Origin: Elusimicrobia bacterium HGW-Elusimicrobia-2
Lineage (GTDB): Bacteria; CG03
Direction of reading: 5' to 3'
Length of the DNA stretch: 25,460 bases
NCBI GenBank assembly: GCA_002841685.1
Contig: PHAM01000026.1
Span: 1-25,460 of the forward strand
Shown here in pieces: positions 14,243-22,167 of the stretch; the stretch's first letter is position 1, and every line of letters begins with the position of its first letter. The notes under the pieces were generated by a model, which did not search any database, was not told the DNA's origin, and saw only the letters and a program-made list of their open reading frames with translations. A program made the position numbers and the translations under genes.

Positions 14243-17200
14243 ATGAGTGAAATCAAAAAAAACATGCAGGCGATTGACGGAAACACAGCGGCGGCACACG
14301 TCGCCTACGCTTTCAGCGAAGTGGCGACGATATATCCCATAACACCCAGCACGACTATGGGTGAGCTGGCCGAACAGTGGTCAGCGCAGGGCCGCAAAAA
14401 TCTTTTCGGTGAAAAGCTAAATGTCGTTGAGATGCAGGCCGAATCAGGGGCCGCCGGCGCCGTCCACGGATCATTATCCGCAGGCGCTTTGACAACAACT
14501 TTCACCGCCTCCCAGGGGCTCATGCTCATGCTCCCCAACATGCACAAAATCGCGGGTGAGCTCCTGCCTACTGTCTTTCATGTTTCCGCCCGATCGCTCG
14601 CCTGCCAGTCGCTCTCAATATTCGGCGACCATTCCGATGTGACGTCGGCGAGAAACACCGGCTTTGCCATGCTTGCGTCCTCATCCATACAGGAAGTGAT
14701 GGATCTTGCCATCGTGTGCCATCTGGCAACTCTGGAATCAAGCATTCCCTTCATGCACTTCTTTGACGGCTTCAGGACCTCTAACGAAATACAAAAAGTG
14801 GAAATACTCCCCTACGAACTGATGGCGGAACTGCTGGACATGCGATATATTGAAAAATTCCGCGCGAGATGTATGAATCCCAACCGGCCATACGCCAAGG
14901 TGGGAGCGGAAAACCCCGATGTCTATTTTCAGGGGAGAGAAACGGTCAACCGTTATTACGACGCTACCCCGGAAATCGTAAAAAAATACATGGCAGCGGT
15001 CGGGAAGAAAATCGGCAGAGATTACAAATTGTTTGAATACACAGGGGCGCCGGACGCCGACAAAATAATAATCGCCATGGGCTCGGGCTGCGAAACAATA
15101 GAAGAGACCGCGGAATACCTGAACAAGCGCGGGGAAAAAGTCGGCGCCGTCAAGGTGCGCCTATACAGGCCGTTCTCCGTGAAGGATTTTGTCTCCGTCA
15201 TCCCGAAGTCAGTAAAAAAAATCGCCGTCCTCGACAGAACCAAAGAACCGGGTTCCATAGGCGAGCCCCTTTACCTGGACACCGTGGCCGCCCTCTGCGG
15301 CAGGGACATAAAGATAATCGGAGGCCGTTACGGGTTGTCCTCAAAAGAATTCACGCCGGGAATGGTGAAAGCCGTTTATGAGCACCTGGGCAAAAACGGC
15401 GCTCACGGATTTACGGTGGGAATAACGGACGATGTGACAAAACTTTCCGTCACCGTGGAAGAAAACATAATAGCCGAACCCGCCAGCACAATAAAAAGCA
15501 AATTCTGGGGTTACGGTTCCGACGGCACGGTCGGTGCCTGCAAAAACGCCATCAAAATAATCGGCGACAACACGGATATGAACGCGCAGGGATACTTTGT
15601 TTACGATTCTAAAAAATCAGGCGGCATCACGATCTCTTATCTGCGATTCGGCAAAGAAAAAATACGCTCGCCCTACCTGCCGATAGAGTTTGATTTCGTG
15701 GCGCTCCACAAACCGGAATATATAGGCCGCTATGACATCCTGGACGGCATAAAAGAAGGAGGTGTCTTTCTTATCAATTCCCCTGAGAAGACATCGGATA
15801 TTTTCTCAAGCCTCACTGAAAAAATGCAGAAAACGCTGAGAGACAATAAAATAAAATTCTATGCCATTGACGCTCTCAAGATAGCCGGAGAAGTCGGACT
15901 GGGGCTCCGTATAAACACGGTGATGCTCGCCGCTTTCTTCAAGATATCCGGCGTGCTCCCGGAAAAAGAGGCGATAGAACTCCTGAAAAAAGCCATCAAA
16001 AAAACATACGGTCTCAAAGGTGACAAAATCGTTAACATGAACTGGGCGGCGGTTGACAAAACAGCCGAGGCCCTCGCAAAGCTTGAAATACCCTCCGCCA
16101 GCGGCGGGCACGCGGAAATAAAAAAACTTATACCCGAAAACGCGGGAGTTTTTGAAAAAACGATCATTGAGCCCGTGATGAGGCTCAAGGGCGATAACAT
16201 AAGCGTTTCGCAGATGACCAATGACGGCGTGGTTCCGACAGCCACCGCACGGCTTGAAAAAAGAGGGATCGCCCCGATGGTCCCCCGCTGGCTCAGCGAT
16301 AAATGCATACAGTGCAATCAGTGCTCATTCGTCTGCCCGCACTCTGTTGTAAGAGCCAAGCAGATAGCTCCCGGAGATTTGAAAAATGCCCCCGAAAATT
16401 TTAAAACCGTGGGATCCAAGATAAAAAATGAAAAAGATCTCAAATACCGGCTGCAAATTTATGCCGAGGACTGTACGGGCTGCGGCAACTGTGTCAACAC
16501 CTGCCCCGTCCAGGCGCTCGAGTTTCATCCGATAGAGGAAGAGCGGTCGGCGGGATCCTCGGCAAACACGGCATTTTTTGACAATCTCCCCGACGATATA
16601 ACTGACGGCGTAAAAGAAACAACCGTCAAAGGCAGCCAGTTCCGGAGGCCCCTGTTTGAATTCCCCGGCGCCTGCGCGGGCTGCGGTGAATCGGCTTACA
16701 TAAAAAATCTCACACAGCTCTTCGGAAAAAGGATGATAATCGCAAATGCCACCGGATGCTCGTCAATATACGGCGGCACCTTCCCAACGATCCCTTATTG
16801 TCAGACAAAAGAAGGGACAGGCCCGGCTTGGGCAAACTCGCTGTTTGAAGACAACGCGGAATATGGTTTCGGTATGAGGCTGGCCGTTGATTCCAACAGG
16901 CAGCAATTGCTTTCAAATGTTAAAACTCTCATTGAAAAGAATATCTCGCCGGAGCTGACGCGATCTCTGAAAAAAAATGTTGAACTGTGGAAAAATGTTG
17001 ACGCTGAAGCCAAGGCTGCGGCGGGTTCTACAAGATCCATCCTCAAAGACGCTCTTAAAAAAGCTTCAGGCGGAGATAAGAAAATTATAAGCAAGATAAT
17101 TGAGCTTCAGGATTATTTTGTGGATAAAAGCGTCTGGTGCATCGGGGGTGACGGCTGGGCTTATGACATCGGCTACGGCGGGCTGGACCATGTCCTTGCC

Positions 17201-17767
17201 TCAAAGAAGAATATCAATGTCCTTGTGCTGGATACAGAAGTCTATTCCAACACGGGCGGACAGTCGTCAAAAGCCACACAGCTGGGCGCCTCGGCAAAAT
17301 TCGCCATATCGGGAAAAGAAATAAAGAAAAAAGACCTCGGCCTCATAGCCATGTCATACGACTATATCTATGTGGCGAGCTGTTCCATGGGAGCCAACAA
17401 ACAGCAGTTCCTTAACGCTATCAGCGAAGCGGAATCCTACGACGGGCCTTCGCTGATAATCTGCTATTCGCCCTGCATAAATCACGGCCTGGATATGTCA
17501 AAATCGGTTGAAGAAGAAAAGCTTGCCGTGGAATGCGGTTACTGGCCGCTCTACCGTTTCAACCCGCTTATGGCCGACGAGGGAAAAAATCCTTTTAAAC
17601 TGGAATCAAAAGAACCGAACGGGAAATTCCAGGAATTCATACAGAGCGAAGTGCGGTTCAGTTCTGTTAAAAAACTCTTCCCCGACAGAGCCGAAGAGCT
17701 TTTCGCGAAAGCGGAGAAAGCGATGCTGAAACGCTACGCCCATTACAAAAAACTCGCTGAAGTTTAA
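14243..17767 (+). CDS. nifJ: Pyruvate:ferredoxin (flavodoxin) oxidoreductase, homodimeric NifJ type
   Basis: This 1174-aa enzyme oxidises pyruvate with CoA to acetyl-CoA and CO2, passing electrons to ferredoxin; it is a hallmark of anaerobic metabolism. All domains are fused in one chain, as in NifJ/Por: domain I with YPITPSTTMGELAEQW; a CoA/transketolase-C-like domain (about 260-400); a gamma domain (about 420-640); a two-cluster ferredoxin domain with C688/691/694/698 (CIQCNQCSFVCP) and C744/747/750/754 (CTGCGNCVNTCP); and the ThDP domain. The third cluster ligands are C811, C814, C839 and C1078, equivalent to the known Desulfovibrio set. ThDP binding is shown by GGDGWAYDIGYGGLDH and VYSNTGGQ. 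The ATG at 14243 follows GGGGG. It is divergent from the thiamine operon and convergent with the dihydrouridine synthase gene, whose stop codon nests in this one. No terminator is seen at its end. Confidence 0.97.
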   Translation: MSEIKKNMQAIDGNTAAAHVAYAFSEVATIYPITPSTTMGELAEQWSAQGRKNLFGEKLNVVEMQAESGAAGAVHGSLSAGALTTTFTASQGLMLMLPNMHKIAGELLPTVFHVSARSLACQSLSIFGDHSDVTSARNTGFAMLASSSIQEVMDLAIVCHLATLESSIPFMHFFDGFRTSNEIQKVEILPYELMAELLDMRYIEKFRARCMNPNRPYAKVGAENPDVYFQGRETVNRYYDATPEIVKKYMAAVGKKIGRDYKLFEYTGAPDADKIIIAMGSGCETIEETAEYLNKRGEKVGAVKVRLYRPFSVKDFVSVIPKSVKKIAVLDRTKEPGSIGEPLYLDTVAALCGRDIKIIGGRYGLSSKEFTPGMVKAVYEHLGKNGAHGFTVGITDDVTKLSVTVEENIIAEPASTIKSKFWGYGSDGTVGACKNAIKIIGDNTDMNAQGYFVYDSKKSGGITISYLRFGKEKIRSPYLPIEFDFVALHKPEYIGRYDILDGIKEGGVFLINSPEKTSDIFSSLTEKMQKTLRDNKIKFYAIDALKIAGEVGLGLRINTVMLAAFFKISGVLPEKEAIELLKKAIKKTYGLKGDKIVNMNWAAVDKTAEALAKLEIPSASGGHAEIKKLIPENAGVFEKTIIEPVMRLKGDNISVSQMTNDGVVPTATARLEKRGIAPMVPRWLSDKCIQCNQCSFVCPHSVVRAKQIAPGDLKNAPENFKTVGSKIKNEKDLKYRLQIYAEDCTGCGNCVNTCPVQALEFHPIEEERSAGSSANTAFFDNLPDDITDGVKETTVKGSQFRRPLFEFPGACAGCGESAYIKNLTQLFGKRMIIANATGCSSIYGGTFPTIPYCQTKEGTGPAWANSLFEDNAEYGFGMRLAVDSNRQQLLSNVKTLIEKNISPELTRSLKKNVELWKNVDAEAKAAAGSTRSILKDALKKASGGDKKIISKIIELQDYFVDKSVWCIGGDGWAYDIGYGGLDHVLASKKNINVLVLDTEVYSNTGGQSSKATQLGASAKFAISGKEIKKKDLGLIAMSYDYIYVASCSMGANKQQFLNAISEAESYDGPSLIICYSPCINHGLDMSKSVEEEKLAVECGYWPLYRFNPLMADEGKNPFKLESKEPNGKFQEFIQSEVRFSSVKKLFPDRAEELFAKAEKAMLKRYAHYKKLAEV

Positions 17768-18735
17768 ATTCGCAATTTATCCAGAACCTTAAGCAGTTCC
17801 TCATAATTTTGAGAGGCCGTCACCTTCCCGCGGGCGGCGGCGGCGGATGCAAAATCTTTCAAATACCACAGGGCCGCCTTTCTCATCAGCCCTATCACTG
17901 ATGAATCGGGGAGATCCGCATATATCCTTATGTACGAAAGATGTTTTTTCAGAGTTTCTATGCGCTGTTTTTTGTCCGGTTTTGCAGAGATCTGCCCGCT
18001 TTTAAGAAAACCGTTGATGTCTTTGAATATCCATGGGTTTCCCATGGCCCCGCGTGCGACGATAATACCGTCGCAGTCCGTCTCTTCAAACATCTTCTTC
18101 GCCAGAGGCGCGGATAGGATATTGCCGGAAGCGAACAAGGGGATATTCAGGTTTTCTTTCGCCTTTTTTATGGCCCCATAATCCACATCGCCGGCGTACA
18201 TCTGAGCGCGCGTGCGGCCGTGCAGAAATATGGCAGATACCCCGGCATCCTCACAGCCTCTCACGATATTAACGAGCGCTTTTGTGTCACTTTCGTCAAA
18301 ACCCGTCCTGAGCTTCACAGTAATCGGGAGCCCTGATTTCAGCGCAAGGATTTTTATTATAGCGGAAAGTTTTTCCGGCGTTTTGAAAAGCGCGGCCCCC
18401 TGACCGTTTACCACAACTTTTCTCACCGGGCACGCGGCGTTTATGTCTATAAACTCAACATCCGCGTGCTCTTTCATCTTCAGCGCGGCATCAAGCATGA
18501 GATAGGCATCGGAACCGAGAAGCTGTCCCGCCACAGGACTGTCCGCCGGGATGCTTTTTAGCATATTCAGCGTCTTTTCTCTTGCCCTGACGAAAGCGTC
18601 GGAGGATATCATCTCGAAAAAAGCCATTTGCGCGCCGTGTTCCCTGCATATCAGCCGGAAAGGCAGATCCGAGCAGCCGGCAAGCGGCGCCAAAAACACA
18701 TTCGTTTGAAAAACTTTGTCTCCAATTCTTATCAT
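17764..18735 (-). CDS. dus: tRNA-dihydrouridine synthase (Dus family)
   Basis: This FMN enzyme reduces uridines in the tRNA D-loop. The 323-aa protein has the usual order: LAPLAGCSDLPFRLICREHG at about 15-34, EMISSDAF, GQLLGSD, the catalytic-cysteine segment FIDINAACPVRKVVVNGQGA (C102, the general acid), PITVKLRTGFDE, IFLHGRTRAQMYAGDVDY, PLFASGNI and the FMN phosphate loop IVARGAMGNPWIFKDI. NAACP replaces the more common N-(M/F/W)-GCP, a mild deviation with the Cys kept. The bacterial DusB group is the best guess. The start at 18735 has no Shine-Dalgarno. A TAAAAT lies 5 bp upstream of the ATG, so the message may be nearly leaderless. The stop overlaps that of PFOR by 3 bp (17764-17767). Confidence 0.93.
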   Translation of the reverse strand: MIRIGDKVFQTNVFLAPLAGCSDLPFRLICREHGAQMAFFEMISSDAFVRAREKTLNMLKSIPADSPVAGQLLGSDAYLMLDAALKMKEHADVEFIDINAACPVRKVVVNGQGAALFKTPEKLSAIIKILALKSGLPITVKLRTGFDESDTKALVNIVRGCEDAGVSAIFLHGRTRAQMYAGDVDYGAIKKAKENLNIPLFASGNILSAPLAKKMFEETDCDGIIVARGAMGNPWIFKDINGFLKSGQISAKPDKKQRIETLKKHLSYIRIYADLPDSSVIGLMRKAALWYLKDFASAAAARGKVTASQNYEELLKVLDKLRI

Positions 18736-18803
18736 GGGCTATTTTAATTTATTAAGCGTGAATATAAAAGCGCGCCGGGGGCCAGCGGAGCGGTTCCTGA
18801 TTC

Positions 18804-18831
18804 GCGGCAATAGCAACTGCCGCCGTTTTTT
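18804..18831 (+). terminator. Terminator-like hairpin ahead of the YchF-like gene
   Basis: GCGGCA (18804-18809) and TGCCGC (18818-18823) form a perfect 6-bp GC-rich stem with an 8-nt loop, followed by CG and six T (18826-18831). The T-run makes it strand-specific for plus-strand transcription. It is the first terminator-like structure downstream of PFOR on that strand, about 1 kb after the PFOR stop, and lies directly before the -10 of the next gene. Confidence 0.45.
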
Positions 18832-18839
18832 AGTATAAT
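18811..18839 (+). promoter_or_regulatory. Promoter with perfect TATAAT, likely giving a leaderless YchF-like mRNA
   Basis: TATAAT at 18834-18839 is a perfect -10 box. A poor -35 (TAGCAA, 18811-18816) lies 17 bp upstream. The ATG begins at 18846, the position where transcription is expected to start, and no Shine-Dalgarno lies between. A leaderless transcript is therefore likely. Confidence 0.55.
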
Positions 18840-18845
18840 ATCCCT

Positions 18846-19535
18846 ATGAAAATATATTTGAGCGGATTGGCTTTTAACGATGGGAAAGTAAAATACAATG
18901 ACGAACGCCTGATAAAGCTAAGCGACAAATTCAAGCCGAAAAAAGTCGCGCCATTTTTCGCGGAATTCACAACGGTTGATCCCGAACAGGCGGACGCGCT
19001 CGCCGTGATGAAAGAGACTCTCCTTGATTTGCTGATCCCCGACATGGAAAAACTGGAAGGGCGCCTGGCGAGGAGCGAAAGTCAGGATGAAAAAAAACTT
19101 CTCGTAAAATGCATCCGGGCCATGGAAGAAGAAAAAGTCCTCTGCGATCTGGAATTGAGCGGCGATGAAAAAAACATTCTCAAAGCCCTCGCGCCTTTAA
19201 CCTTTAAACCCACAGTGGTTCTCGCCGGAGAAATCACGACAGATGAACTCATTTCGCGCGCGCTGAAAAAAGCCGGGATCATATTCTTCTACACGGCAGG
19301 GAAAGACGAATGTAAGGCCTGGCCGGTGGAAAAGAATTCTAACGCCCTCACCTGCGCGGGAAAAATACACAGCGACCTCGCGCGCGGTTTTATACGCGCG
19401 GATGTGGTGCCCTTCGACGGCATGATGGGTGTTTTCAACATGCACGAGGCCAAAGAAAAAGGTCTGGTCAAAACCGTGGAAAAGAACCACATCATTGAAG
19501 ACGGGGACATAATAGAGATAAAATTCAACGTCTGA
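18846..19535 (+). CDS. YchF/OLA1-like protein lacking the GTPase P-loop (DUF933/TGS C-terminus)
   Basis: The 229-aa product resembles the later parts of the translation-associated ATPase YchF. Residues 13-45 (GKVKYNDERLIKLSDKFKPK, then PFFAEFTTVDP) look like the segment after switch I joined directly to the start of the helical insertion. Residues 46-115 form the coiled-coil arm (ADALAVMKETLLDLLIPDME, CIRAMEEEKVLCDLELSGDE). Residues 120-128 (FKPTVVLAGE) match the strand after the arm. Residues 146-229 are the DUF933/TGS-like end: FFYTAGKDECKAWPVEK, GKIHSDLARGFIRADVV, EAKEKGLVKT and DGDIIEIKFNV. There is no GLPNVGKST P-loop, no DIAG and no NKxD; full YchF is about 360 aa. A nucleotide-free RNA- or ribosome-binding role is inference. 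It starts with no leader and its 3' end overlaps the convergent HEAT-protein gene by 11 bp. Confidence 0.8.
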   Translation: MKIYLSGLAFNDGKVKYNDERLIKLSDKFKPKKVAPFFAEFTTVDPEQADALAVMKETLLDLLIPDMEKLEGRLARSESQDEKKLLVKCIRAMEEEKVLCDLELSGDEKNILKALAPLTFKPTVVLAGEITTDELISRALKKAGIIFFYTAGKDECKAWPVEKNSNALTCAGKIHSDLARGFIRADVVPFDGMMGVFNMHEAKEKGLVKTVEKNHIIEDGDIIEIKFNV

Positions 19536-20697
19536 ATTCTTTCAGTATTTCGGCCGCCCTGCCTTTAAGACTTTCGGAGACATCCGGCCTTTCCATTAAC
19601 CTCTTCAGCGACGCTTTGATCTGTTCGAGAACGCATATATGTTTATCGTCTTTGAGCACCGCGACCAGCGCTACCGTCTCTTCTTCGGCCAGTTCCGCCA
19701 GAGCCCACACGGCGCTGGACCTCATCCATTCGTTCGGGCTCGAAATCATATCTTTGAATGTGGCTGTGGCGAGCTTTCTGTTATGACGGTAAAGGGCTTT
19801 CGCGGCATTAGCGCGCACCCGGTTGCTGACATCATCAAGGTAGGGCAAAAAGAAAGTCGTCGCTATATTCGGGTCTTTTTCAGTTTTCAGTTCTTCCTCG
19901 ATAAATTCTATTCTCCTGGCCTTCTCCCTGACTATCGGGTCTATGTCCGTTATTGTCTCGTGCGTGGAATTCCTCATGAGCGGAGGAAGCGACGAATGCC
20001 GGGAAAAGCCGCGCATCTCGTCCATGATTTTTTTCTGATGCTCCAGCGTAACGATCTCCCTTTTCTCAACAAATCTGCTCATGATAGCATGCATTAAATA
20101 AAAGGCCGCCAAAAGGATCAGGGCAAAAAGCGCTATGCCTGCCAGGATCATCTCATTCATTCTGGCCCTATCGGCTTCGCGCGCGGATGAGATCTCCAAG
20201 AGAAGTTTCTCCCTTTCTTTTTCGCTTTGTTTCAGCAGGCTGTTTATCGTTTCCAGGCCGTAGTTGAAATTCGCGGAAAATTTGTCTTTCTGTTGTTTGA
20301 ATTCTTTGATCAGCGCGTTGAGTTCTTCCTCTTTCGCGGCGGAAGATTCCGCCACCAGGCCCCTCTCGGACATCCGGCGGCACAAAAGAAGCATCTTCCT
20401 GATCTCCTGATTGTCAGGATCCATATTCCCGGCCTTTGTCAGATATGCCTGAGCGGAAACATAGTCATCAGCCAGAAAGCTCTCGGAACCGTATTCCGTG
20501 AGCATCTTCACAAAAAACTCCTTCATCTCGCCGTTTTTGCCGTCCAGGCTCAAAGCTGTTTCCATCAGCGCCATGCTCTCCCGCTTCTCTCCTTTGATAT
20601 ACTCAGCCACGGCCCTGTTAAAAACATCTTTTGCCGTCTCTGCGGAAAGATTCTGGAAAACAGCCAGAAAAATAATAAGCAATAATTGTTTTTTCAT
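19525..20697 (-). CDS. Membrane protein with signal peptide, TPR-like repeats, coiled coil, one TM helix and HEAT repeats
   Basis: No named family is recognised for the 390-aa protein. Residues 1-19 are a signal peptide (MKKQLLLIIFLAVFQNLSA). Residues 20-115 are TPR-like (VFNRAVAEYIKGEKRESMAL, YVSAQAYLTKAGNMDPDNQE). Residues 120-180 are a charged coiled coil. Residues about 183-205 form one transmembrane helix (MILAGIALFALILLAAFYLM). Residues 255-385 are HEAT-like (VSNRVRANAAKALYRHN, EWMRSSAVWALAELAEEE). TPR and coiled coil should therefore face the periplasm and HEAT the cytoplasm, suggesting an inner-membrane scaffold. The start at 20697 has AAAGGAG and AGG upstream. It lies 12 bp after the PorV-like gene and is the last gene of the operon from 25319. 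A role in assembly or signalling for the surface proteins is inference from this context. Confidence 0.75.
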   Translation of the reverse strand: MKKQLLLIIFLAVFQNLSAETAKDVFNRAVAEYIKGEKRESMALMETALSLDGKNGEMKEFFVKMLTEYGSESFLADDYVSAQAYLTKAGNMDPDNQEIRKMLLLCRRMSERGLVAESSAAKEEELNALIKEFKQQKDKFSANFNYGLETINSLLKQSEKEREKLLLEISSAREADRARMNEMILAGIALFALILLAAFYLMHAIMSRFVEKREIVTLEHQKKIMDEMRGFSRHSSLPPLMRNSTHETITDIDPIVREKARRIEFIEEELKTEKDPNIATTFFLPYLDDVSNRVRANAAKALYRHNRKLATATFKDMISSPNEWMRSSAVWALAELAEEETVALVAVLKDDKHICVLEQIKASLKRLMERPDVSESLKGRAAEILKEFRR

Positions 20698-20709
20698 TTC
20701 CTATCTCCT

Positions 20710-22167
20710 TTATTTCGGATCTTCCCCGGCGCCGTGCTCGCCCAAAAATTTTCTGAGCCGCTGCAGCAGTTTTAAAACACCCGTATCGGCCGGCGACAGC
20801 TTCAAAGCGTCCTCTAAAAACTTCTTCGCCTCCAAATACTCTCCCTTGTTGAGCGCCTTATACGCAAGGCATCTGCTCTGCAGAAGCGCGGCGCTCTTAT
20901 TCGCCGGATCTAAATTCAGGATCTCATCCACGGTTTTCAGACAAGTGTCAAAGTCGGATTTGCGCAGCTGCTCCCGCGCGGCCGTGAACAAATCCCTGCT
21001 CTTCTGTTTTTGGGCTTTTTCTTCAATCTTCATCTCAATGTTAAAGAGCGCTTCCAGATCCTCGGCGGTATCGGATTCTATCATGGCGATCTCTCTGAAT
21101 TCCGCCCTGGCCAGTTCATATTTGTCGTTCAGGAAATATTCTATGGCCGTATTTGTCAGTTTGTCATATACCTGTTTCGCTTTCCGGAGTTCATCGCCCC
21201 GCCGTTCAAGTTCCTTACGGCTGCTGTAATACAATTTGGCCTCTTCGGCCGCATCCGTGTCAAAGTAAAATGTTACGCTCAACATGTGTTTAATTCCGAG
21301 CTCATGGAACACAAGAGCGTAATCCACTGAACAGCGCTCAGTGGTGACGGCAAAACCCGCGCTCAATTCCTTATAGTTCAATCCCGCGGCCAGCGCGAAA
21401 ACCGGCGAGATCATATAAGAGCAGCCCGCCTTCCACAGCGTGCCGGAGCCGGCGCCGGGACGGATGAGGTCCAGAGAAGGCTTTATTTTTCCTCCGGGCA
21501 ATTCTCCCGCCGCGCCGAAGATCAGATTACTGGAATAATCATCAGCACTATCTTTTAATTTCAATGAGGGGCTGATGAAATTTTGAACACAGAAAGACAC
21601 ATCAGCGTATTTCCAGGAAGATATAATGCCCAGGTCCGCGCCGACGGAGCTGGCGCGGTAAGTGTCCATACTCTGCGACAGCAGTTTGATATTCGTTCCA
21701 GCCGCGAGCTTATCTTTCACCGGATAGGCGAATGAAAAAATAAAAGATTGTTCTTTAGCGTCAAAACTTCCAATACTCTCTCTCAGAAGAGATGTTTTTT
21801 CAGCCATCGCCGATTCCACCCCGGCGAATGAAACACCCATATAGGAAGATTTCGGAAGGAAGGTAACGGGCCCGAATTTATGCCCGCCGCCGATAAAATA
21901 ATAATTTCCGCCGTCAAACATGGGCCTGTAAAAAAAGGACAACTCGTCTCTTTCCAGATCACAGAGTGATGCGGGGTTAAGATACACGCCCGCGAGATTC
22001 CCCCTGAGCGCCGAGCCGCTGCCGCCCCTGGCGGCCTGCGCGGCGTCGCCGGAGAGGACAAGAAGATAATCGCCCGGCCTGCCTCCGGATGCGTCTCCGG
22101 AATAATAAGCTCCGGCGGCTGAGGCAAAGCCCGCCGCTATACAGAAGACGAATATCCGCGCAGTCAT
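20710..22167 (-). CDS. PorV/PorQ-like outer-membrane barrel protein with C-terminal TPRs
   Basis: The 485-aa protein has a signal peptide (MTARIFVFCIAAGFASAAGA). A PorV/PorQ-like barrel covers about residues 25-310: SGDAAQAARGGSGSAL, GVYLNPASLCDLERDELSFF, MGVSFAGVESAM and final strands ending in MLSVTFYF. A linker with coiled-coil character follows (about 315-350), then TPR-like repeats (YFLNDKYELARAEFREIAMI, REQLRKSDFDTCLKTVDEIL, ALNKGEYLEAKKFLEDALKL). Barrel plus periplasmic TPR tail is the expected location. It shares the barrel and TPR plan with the protein at 537-2588 but lacks the CsgG-like end. Its ATG overlaps the stop of the FN3/FlgD-Ig gene as ATGA, so the two are probably translated together. 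PorV homologues deliver proteins with C-terminal sorting domains to the surface in type IX secretion, which suits the neighbour; no PorU, Sov or GldKLMN is in the window. Confidence 0.82.
   Translation of the reverse strand: MTARIFVFCIAAGFASAAGAYYSGDASGGRPGDYLLVLSGDAAQAARGGSGSALRGNLAGVYLNPASLCDLERDELSFFYRPMFDGGNYYFIGGGHKFGPVTFLPKSSYMGVSFAGVESAMAEKTSLLRESIGSFDAKEQSFIFSFAYPVKDKLAAGTNIKLLSQSMDTYRASSVGADLGIISSWKYADVSFCVQNFISPSLKLKDSADDYSSNLIFGAAGELPGGKIKPSLDLIRPGAGSGTLWKAGCSYMISPVFALAAGLNYKELSAGFAVTTERCSVDYALVFHELGIKHMLSVTFYFDTDAAEEAKLYYSSRKELERRGDELRKAKQVYDKLTNTAIEYFLNDKYELARAEFREIAMIESDTAEDLEALFNIEMKIEEKAQKQKSRDLFTAAREQLRKSDFDTCLKTVDEILNLDPANKSAALLQSRCLAYKALNKGEYLEAKKFLEDALKLSPADTGVLKLLQRLRKFLGEHGAGEDPK

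Noticed and set aside
14049-14246. 65-codon plus-strand frame across the thiM-PFOR intergenic region.
   Set aside because: It spans two promoters and the direct repeats, has no ribosome binding site and no protein-like composition.
19522-19538. Palindrome AATTCA-ACGTC-TGAATT at the convergent ends of the YchF-like and HEAT-protein genes.
   Set aside because: It could act as a bidirectional terminator, but the stem is AT-rich and neither side has a proper T-run.
20498-21229. 243-codon plus-strand frame.
   Set aside because: It is Ser/Leu-rich antisense to two well-supported minus-strand genes and has no family resemblance.
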